Virus record (IMG/VR): IMGVR_UViG_3300022562_000769
Location: 1 to 34,178 of that record
Direction: 5' to 3' (one strand)
Length of the DNA stretch: 34,178 nucleotides
Origin: a virus
Below are positions 31,244-34,178 of the stretch, piece by piece; position 1 is the stretch's first letter, and every line of letters starts with the position of its first letter. Under the pieces are notes generated by a model. The model was not told where the DNA came from. It saw only the letters and a program-made list of their open reading frames with translations, and did not search any database. The translations under genes and the position numbers were made by a program.

Positions 31244-31657
31244 CTGCTAAAAATCCTTGTTGCGTTAGCGTTTCTGCTTGCAATCCTTTTACTCAGACCG
31301 CAAGTTGTAAATGCCGACCCTCAAGGACACAGAAGTTTCTTATCTGATGCTCTCGTTGCACCGAATATCATAGATACTGGGTGTAGAGAATTATCAGGGA
31401 TTAAGCAATACGCTTGCTTTAAAACAGACGATTGGGAAAGTCTCAACAACATAATAACTCGTGAATCACACTGGAATCCCACCGCACAGAATCCCCATTC
31501 AACAGCTTATGGTTTATGTCAGTTTCTAGACCAGACATGGATAGAAAAAACATCAGACCCTTATAAGCAGATAGATCAGTGCTTAAACTATATTTCTGAT
31601 AGATATAAAACAGCAACTAACGCATGGATATTCTGGGAATTGCATCATTGGTTTTAA
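31244..31657 (+). CDS. Lytic transglycosylase with signal peptide; non-canonical start
   Basis: An open frame of 137 codons from CTG 31244 to TAA 31657 encodes a lysozyme-like SLT domain. The catalytic glutamate is E74 in TRESHWNP (72-79), followed by YGLCQFLDQTW (89-99). The first 24 residues (LKILVALAFLLAILLL then an A-containing end) form a textbook signal peptide or anchor. No in-frame ATG, GTG or TTG lies upstream of the catalytic part; the frame is open only from 31226. CTG 31244 (GAGAG close upstream) or ATT 31235 are the available starts. It cuts glycan strands of peptidoglycan. An assembly indel is the alternative explanation. Confidence 0.75.
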   Translation: MLKILVALAFLLAILLLRPQVVNADPQGHRSFLSDALVAPNIIDTGCRELSGIKQYACFKTDDWESLNNIITRESHWNPTAQNPHSTAYGLCQFLDQTWIEKTSDPYKQIDQCLNYISDRYKTATNAWIFWELHHWF

Positions 31658-31707
31658 AATGTTATACTTCCCTATCTCAATACAATGGTTGTAAGCAAAC
31701 CGAAACG

Positions 31708-31740
31708 AAAAAGCCACCTCTAAAGGTGGTTTTCTCGTCT
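31708..31740. terminator. Bidirectional terminator
   Basis: CCACCT (31714-31719) pairs with AGGTGG (31724-31729) around CTAA, extended by A/T pairs, with TTTTC downstream and GAAAAA upstream. It ends the lysis transcript on the + strand and can end the minus-strand zinc-ribbon transcript from the other side. Confidence 0.75.
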
Positions 31741-31789
31741 ACCAATCCGCCCATCAATCTATCGTAAGTATAGTATAAAAAAGTTTATC

Positions 31790-31810
31790 TCGGTGCGTTA
31801 TAGCAACCGA
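31790..31810 (-). terminator. Hairpin just after the minus-strand zinc-ribbon gene
   Basis: TCGGTGC (31790-31796) pairs with GCAACCGA (31803-31810) with one bulged A. On the minus strand it follows the stop codon at once and has a T-run a few bases later (complement of AAAAAA at about 31777-31782). It is a possible terminator or 3' stabiliser. The rest of 31658-31810 holds the bidirectional terminator and nothing else seen. Confidence 0.45.
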
Positions 31811-32017
31811 CTAAGGTACTATGGGAGTTGAGGTACGGACTCGTAAGAAATGTGCTTCATGTGGTAATATTGTAAACATCTCATTAGCTTTTTCTATTTT
31901 CATTGAACACTCTCTGCAGATCTCTCTATAAAAGAACTTCGGGAAAAACTTAGTCTTTTCACACACCATGCAGGTTCTTATCGGGAGGTCATCATTTTCT
32001 AATATTATTTCATTCAT
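31811..32017 (-). CDS. Minus-strand zinc-ribbon protein, leaderless
   Basis: A 68-residue protein, the only convincing minus-strand gene. It has CMVC (near 16-19) and CREC (near 34-37) flanking KTKFFPKFFYREI, the pattern of a small zinc ribbon. The start at 32017 is chosen because a perfect minus promoter (TATAAT at 32029-32024) ends six bases before this ATG, predicting a leaderless mRNA; an in-frame ATG at 32065 lies upstream of that promoter. A DNA-binding regulator of the opposing transcripts is a fair guess, not shown. Confidence 0.65.
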   Translation of the reverse strand: MNEIILENDDLPIRTCMVCEKTKFFPKFFYREICRECSMKIEKANEMFTILPHEAHFLRVRTSTPIVP

Positions 32018-32023
32018 ATATAG

Positions 32024-32052
32024 ATTATAGCATTTTATAAAAACACTTGCAA
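32024..32052 (-). promoter_or_regulatory. Minus-strand promoter sharing its -35 with a plus promoter
   Basis: Read on the minus strand: TTGCAA (32052-32047), 17 bases, TATAAT (32029-32024) preceded by TGC. TTGCAA is its own reverse complement, so the same six bases are the -35 of the plus promoter. The predicted start coincides with the ATG at 32017. Confidence 0.75.
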
Positions 32053-32075
32053 TAATTTTGTCCACATGCTATAAT
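32047..32075 (+). promoter_or_regulatory. Plus-strand promoter for a small RNA, shared -35
   Basis: TTGCAA (32047-32052), 17 bases, TATAAT (32070-32075) preceded by TGC. Start expected near 32082. A terminator ends at about 32145, so the product would be near 65 bases with no substantial coding frame. Confidence 0.75.
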
Positions 32076-32081
32076 GTATTT

Positions 32082-32145
32082 AGCATACACCTCCCCCCGA
32101 AGGTCATGCTACCCCTTAGCCCACTATAATGGTGGGCTTTTTCTT
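32082..32145 (+). ncRNA. Putative small RNA with a CCUCC-bearing hairpin
   Basis: Between promoter and terminator lie about 64 bases. The first hairpin is AGCAT (32082-32086) with ATGCT (32106-32110) plus ACCT (32089-32092) with AGGT (32101-32104), leaving a CCCCCCGA loop. The strand reads CCTCCCCCC from 32090, the anti-Shine-Dalgarno core CCUCC within it. The second hairpin is the terminator. Only a seven-codon frame (ATG at 32106) is possible. C-rich loops of this sort are known in bacterial sRNAs that bind ribosome-binding sites. Confidence 0.55.
32118..32145 (+). terminator. Rho-independent terminator of the small RNA
   Basis: AGCCCAC (32118-32124) pairs with GTGGGCT (32132-32138) around TATAATG, followed by TTTTTCTTTT. 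Strong, GC-rich stem with T-tract. Confidence 0.85.
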
Positions 32146-32160
32146 TTGTGTATAACTTTC

Positions 32161-32188
32161 TTGAAAGATTTATTGTGGGTGGTATAAT
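32161..32188 (+). promoter_or_regulatory. Promoter giving a leaderless transcript
   Basis: TTGAAA at 32161-32166, 16 bases, TATAAT at 32183-32188 preceded by TGG. Six bases separate it from the ATG at 32195, which is where transcription should begin. The same six-base gap is seen for the minus-strand gene at 32017. Confidence 0.7.
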
Positions 32189-32194
32189 TAGTGT

Positions 32195-32560
32195 ATGTCT
32201 TGGGAGTGTAAAAAATCAGATAATAAATTACACCAGTTCCTCTACAATGGAGCTAATTGTTCCTTTTGTGGTATCTCACAATACGATTTAAATAAGAGAG
32301 AAAAGCCTATTGCAAAATCTCTTGGAAAGAGTTATAATAAACCAGAGGTAAATGCAAAGAGTAAACGAGGCGTATTATTCCAAGACTTAGTTAAATTCTT
32401 CGGGATAACAAACAAACAAAAATTCTTCTATCAGACTATCAGATACTCAAATGACGAGATAGATTATGCCATGAGCGTGATAAAAGACAGATTAAATAGA
32501 GGAGAATTAAAAGGAAATCCTACGGGATACTTTCTGGGGATATTAAAAAATTTAAAGTAG
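32195..32560 (+). CDS. Hypothetical protein with a CxxC finger, leaderless
   Basis: A 121-residue protein. The N-terminus has an HQFLYNGANCSFCGISQYDL stretch with one CxxC and a nearby His and Cys that might complete a zinc site. A basic linker follows (about 30-60) and then a helical C-terminal domain (LVKFFGITNKQKFFYQTIRY, DEIDYAMSVIKDRLNRG) that could bind nucleic acid. No family is recognised. Its ATG lies at the predicted transcription start. Confidence 0.65.
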   Translation: MSWECKKSDNKLHQFLYNGANCSFCGISQYDLNKREKPIAKSLGKSYNKPEVNAKSKRGVLFQDLVKFFGITNKQKFFYQTIRYSNDEIDYAMSVIKDRLNRGELKGNPTGYFLGILKNLK

Positions 32561-32565
32561 CACTT

Positions 32566-32918
32566 TAAAATCAGGAGTTAAGTCAAGTCAAAAGTTAAGT
32601 CAATGTTAAAAACACAAATAAAAAGAGTTAAGTTAAATTACGAAGAAGTTAATGCAGAGATAAACATTCTTTTTGGTAGAATAATGACGATAATAGACGC
32701 ATCTTTACCAGAGGGTCAACAAAAAAAAGCGATAAAAGATTTATTATGGGCAGAGAGAAGTAGAACTGGTGATTTATTTTGGAACTGGTCTCACCCAGAC
32801 AGCAAAGGTCTTCCTGAAAGAGAAATGGAGCATCTACAAGTTCCAAATGAAGAAGAAATAGAAGAAGTAGAAGTAGAATTTAAAGAAGAATAATAATTGA
32901 TTTTAACTCCTGATTTTA
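32566..32918. repeat. 16-bp perfect inverted repeat flanking one gene
   Basis: TAAAATCAGGAGTTAA at 32566-32581 is the exact reverse complement of TTAACTCCTGATTTTA at 32903-32918. The pair brackets the 96-residue gene at 32603. The left arm contains AGGAG, about 26 bases before that ATG, so pairing of the arms in the mRNA could hide it. No target-site duplication is obvious. Confidence 0.75.
32603..32893 (+). CDS. Hypothetical acidic-tailed protein
   Basis: A 96-residue protein with a helical N-terminal half (an RVKLNYEEVNAEINILFGRI segment), an ERSRTGDLFWNW segment in the middle and a strongly acidic end (EEEIEEVEVEFKEE). No family recognised. Ahead of it the motif AGTTAAGTCAA is repeated (32577-32602), and a 16-bp inverted repeat encloses the gene. 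Confidence 0.6.
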   Translation: MLKTQIKRVKLNYEEVNAEINILFGRIMTIIDASLPEGQQKKAIKDLLWAERSRTGDLFWNWSHPDSKGLPEREMEHLQVPNEEEIEEVEVEFKEE

Positions 32919-32923
32919 GGGTA

Positions 32924-32952
32924 TTGCAAAAGAAATAAATATTTGATATAAT
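32924..32952 (+). promoter_or_regulatory. Promoter before the 35-codon gene and second structured RNA
   Basis: TTGCAA at 32924-32929, 17 bases, TATAAT at 32947-32952 preceded by TGA. Start near 32959, leaving a leader of about 17 bases before ATG 32976. Confidence 0.75.
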
Positions 32953-32975
32953 TGTAATAATAATTAACAAAAACT

Positions 32976-33083
32976 ATGTCCAAAAGCAAAGAAAACAAAA
33001 GAATAGTATCTTATACATTAGGGGATTATTCCTTTGCTTTGGACAGCAAATCATTTGAATATGAAACAGAGAGGCGTCTTTAA
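32976..33083 (+). CDS. 35-residue peptide ending in a terminator
   Basis: A short frame from ATG 32976, beginning MSKSKENKRIVSYTLG and ending ERRL, just after a strong promoter. Its TAA stop (33081-33083) lies in the loop of a terminator hairpin. The arrangement resembles a leader-peptide attenuator, though the peptide shows no run of a regulatory amino acid. It may also be simply a small protein gene. Confidence 0.5.
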   Translation: MSKSKENKRIVSYTLGDYSFALDSKSFEYETERRL

Positions 33084-33107
33084 TTAGATGCCTTTTTGTT
33101 TTGTTTT
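33072..33107 (+). terminator. Terminator overlapping the end of the 35-codon frame
   Basis: AGGCGTCT (33072-33079) pairs with AGATGCCT (33086-33093), one G-T pair, six-base loop holding the TAA stop, then TTTTTGTTTTGTTTT. A structured RNA region starts at its end. Confidence 0.8.
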
Positions 33108-33285
33108 AAAACAGGAATATGAGAGTGGCGGACTGTGAGCCGTAGAGAAAAATCGGTAAGATGTAACCCCGTGACCCAAAGTGTACATACTGGGAAACTC
33201 GCAACAGTATTTATTAGCCAGGAGTAATTATCTGGTATCCATAAATAGGCTGTAAGTCAAACCTTACCTCTCGTATTCCTGTTTT
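33108..33285 (+). ncRNA. Putative large structured RNA closed by an 18-bp stem
   Basis: AAAACAGGAATATGAGAG (33108-33125) pairs along its whole length with CTCTCGTATTCCTGTTTT (33268-33285), one G-T pair. Inside, CAG-TATTTAT-CCAG pairs with CTGG-ATAAATA-CTG to form a long hairpin (about 33205-33252). GGTAAG (33155-33160) can pair with the CTTACC at 33263-33268, and CCC..AGT with ACT..GGG (about 33175-33194). No coding frame is present and the base composition is less AT-rich than around it. A known RNA class cannot be named by eye; a small non-autonomous mobile element with inverted ends is the alternative. Confidence 0.6.
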
Positions 33286-33296
33286 AGATTATTAAC

Positions 33297-33506
33297 TTTA
33301 AAGAGTAATGGAAAAAGATATGAAGAGACAGAAAAGAAAAAGTATAATTTGTAAAAAGTGTGGTAAAAAGTTTAGCTCAAAACCACCACAGGGAATACCG
33401 TATCCAACCTTTATGCAGTAATTGTAAGCCAAAGTATTATGGTGTTTAATAAAAGATAATTAACCCCTAAAAAGAACTAATAATTAATTTAAAGAGTAAT
33501 GGAAAA
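33297..33506 (+). repeat. 19-bp direct repeat at two gene starts
   Basis: TTTAAAGAGTAATGGAAAA occurs at 33297-33315 and again at 33488-33506, each time spanning the start codon of a small gene. The shared AAAGAG may act as the ribosome site; the match suggests one gene start was copied from the other. Confidence 0.7.
33308..33449 (+). pseudogene. Zinc-finger gene interrupted by a frameshift
   Basis: The frame from ATG 33308 gives a basic start and CKKC with GKKF, then reads into a stop at 33421. The +1 frame over the next bases gives a coherent ending, EYRIQPLCSNCKPKYYGV with a stop at 33449, supplying the missing second CxxC. One lost or slipped base near 33385-33400 would join both halves into a normal two-CxxC zinc ribbon of about 46 residues. 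It may be a true mutation, a sequencing error or a +1 frameshift. Confidence 0.6.
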
Positions 33507-33672
33507 GAAAGAGATAAAAATATCTTACTTTAAAAAAGATGGCAGATTACCAGAAGGAGTTTACATGTTTAAGAAGCCAAATATCTGGTATCCAGTAGTC
33601 TATTTTAGAAAACCAAAAGGAGCGACAAAGAAAGAGTTTGAAACGGTTAAAGATTATCTAATAAATCAATAA
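33499..33672 (+). CDS. Small hypothetical protein
   Basis: A 57-residue protein starting in the second copy of the 19-bp repeat. It is basic and aromatic, with a PEGVYMFKKPNIWYPVVYF stretch and a KKEFETVKDYL helix at the end. No family recognised. Confidence 0.6.
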   Translation: MEKKEIKISYFKKDGRLPEGVYMFKKPNIWYPVVYFRKPKGATKKEFETVKDYLINQ

Positions 33673-33677
33673 AACAT

Positions 33678-33878
33678 ATGGGAAAAGAGATAAAATTAGT
33701 TAAACTTGGAGTTGATACAGTCGTTTTTGAAGATGGATATTGGATGGATAGAAAAGATTATGATTTTTCAAATGCAGAAGATGAATATGGGATACCTATG
33801 AACAGAAATAGAATAGGTTGGGATGTAAACGAAGTAACCAAAAAGCTGACTTATTTTTTCTTGCCTATTAACCCCTAA
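33678..33878 (+). CDS. Small hypothetical protein
   Basis: A 66-residue protein with a beta-rich start (IKLVKLGVDTVVFEDGYWMD) and an acidic middle, ending FFLPINP. No family recognised. Its stop lies within a repeated 16-bp intergenic motif. Confidence 0.6.
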   Translation: MGKEIKLVKLGVDTVVFEDGYWMDRKDYDFSNAEDEYGIPMNRNRIGWDVNEVTKKLTYFFLPINP

Positions 33879-33886
33879 AAAGACTT

Positions 33887-34087
33887 ATGGAAGAAACAAA
33901 ATATATATGTGATAAATGTAAACTTATAATAGATGGATTAACAACCCCAGAAGAAGGAGATTATAAAATGGCTGGTGGTGGAGAATTATGCACTTTAATC
34001 TATCAAGGGAAAATGGGTCATAATGGTTTTTTAAAAAATAAGCATTATCATTATTATTGCTTTTGCGATATAGTAAATAATATTTAA
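33887..34087 (+). CDS. Small cysteine-containing hypothetical protein
   Basis: A 66-residue protein with CDKC (8-11) and a C-terminal HYHYYCFCDI stretch whose His and Cys residues could complete a zinc site. This is one of several small zinc-binding candidates at this end of the window. No family recognised. Confidence 0.6.
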   Translation: MEETKYICDKCKLIIDGLTTPEEGDYKMAGGGELCTLIYQGKMGHNGFLKNKHYHYYCFCDIVNNI

Positions 34088-34092
34088 GACTT

Positions 34093-34178
34093 ATGGAAGA
34101 TAAAATAAAAGAATATACAAAAGAACAGGTAGTAGAAATGATAGAAAGAGCTTTCTGGGATGGAGTAGAGCAAGGAGG
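34093..34178 (+). CDS. 5' end of an unknown gene (partial at window edge)
   Basis: A frame opens at ATG 34093 and runs off the right edge after 28 codons. The start reads MEDKIKEYTKEQVVEMIERA, an amphipathic helix typical of small phage proteins. No more can be said. Confidence 0.5.
   Translation, partial: MEDKIKEYTKEQVVEMIERAFWDGVEQG

Larger units (their letters stand above)
33460..33883 (+). repeat. 16-bp direct repeat TTAACCCCTAAAAAGA
   Basis: Present at 33460-33475 and 33868-33883. The second copy contains the stop codon of the gene ending at 33878. With the 19-bp repeat nearby it indicates duplicated intergenic modules between the small genes. Confidence 0.65.

Noticed and set aside
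31077-31260. -1 programmed frameshift joining the 50-residue membrane protein to the transglycosylase
   Set aside because: The frames are in a -1 relation, but no X XXY YYZ slippery site is present before the stop, and the transglycosylase has its own complete signal peptide.
33108-33285. Group I intron
   Set aside because: No visible core P, Q, R, S elements, no homing endonuclease frame, and no split gene on its flanks.
33281-33288. GTTTTAGA resembling the start of a CRISPR repeat or tracrRNA
   Set aside because: No repeat-spacer series and no cas genes; the bases are explained by the terminal stem of the structured RNA.
1-34178. Alternative genetic code (TGA or TAG read as amino acid)
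   Set aside because: TGA, TAG and TAA each close well-supported genes, often in ATGA overlaps, and no conserved domain continues through a stop except the local frameshift at 33400.

Overview
The window is an AT-rich, double-stranded DNA phage genome segment that is almost entirely on the + strand. It runs from the DNA-packaging genes through head, tail and internal virion proteins to lysis and a tail-end region of very small genes. The morphology it suggests is a short-tailed (podovirus-like) phage: terminase, portal, scaffold, an N4-gp56-type major capsid protein, an SU10-type adaptor, a beta-propeller nozzle-like protein, fibre-like proteins and two large ejection-type proteins, with no tape measure or sheath. 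TGA, TAG and TAA all act as stops, so the genetic code is standard. The host cannot be named. Promoters look like sigma70 (TTGxxx, 16-17 bp, TATAAT, often with an extended TGn), yet most virion genes start without a Shine-Dalgarno (SD) sequence, frequently at ATGCC. This is compatible with a host that relies little on SD pairing, but that is inference.

Layout. 1-2415: tiny genes (zinc-binding, membrane), a small-terminase candidate and the large terminase. 2461-7229: portal, small proteins, scaffold, capsid and a zinc-finger protein, with a strong promoter before the scaffold. 7229-9393: a sugar-nucleotide epimerase/dehydratase placed between virion genes, then a virion protein. 9380-18960: a glycan island with its own promoter and terminator, carrying a dehydrogenase, two hexapeptide acetyltransferases, an epimerase/dehydratase, a DegT aminotransferase, a Gfo/Idh/MocA oxidoreductase, a UDP-GlcNAc 2-epimerase and three glycosyltransferase polypeptides, one of them a GT2/GT-B/methyltransferase fusion. 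18964-27457: adaptor, fibre-like and ejection proteins. 27459-31657: a holin candidate, a cassette of SD-rich small zinc-finger genes, a DnaQ-like exonuclease with a zinc ribbon, an M23 endopeptidase, a structured RNA candidate, a second holin candidate and a lytic transglycosylase without an ATG, GTG or TTG start. 31708-34178: divergent promoters sharing one -35 box, a small RNA candidate, leaderless zinc-binding genes, a 16-bp inverted repeat around one gene, a second structured RNA closed by an 18-bp stem, and small unknown genes to the edge.

How the genes may work together. The dehydrogenase, oxidoreductase, aminotransferase, acetyltransferase and 2-epimerase match, class by class, the Wbp/Wlb route from UDP-GlcNAc to UDP-2,3-diacetamido-2,3-dideoxymannuronic acid. 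With the glycosyltransferases beside them, the phage appears able to make and attach an uncommon acidic di-N-acetyl sugar, either on its own virion or on the host surface. The most unusual non-coding content is at the right end: two structured RNA candidates, an sRNA candidate exposing a CCUCC-containing stretch, and compact leaderless promoters.
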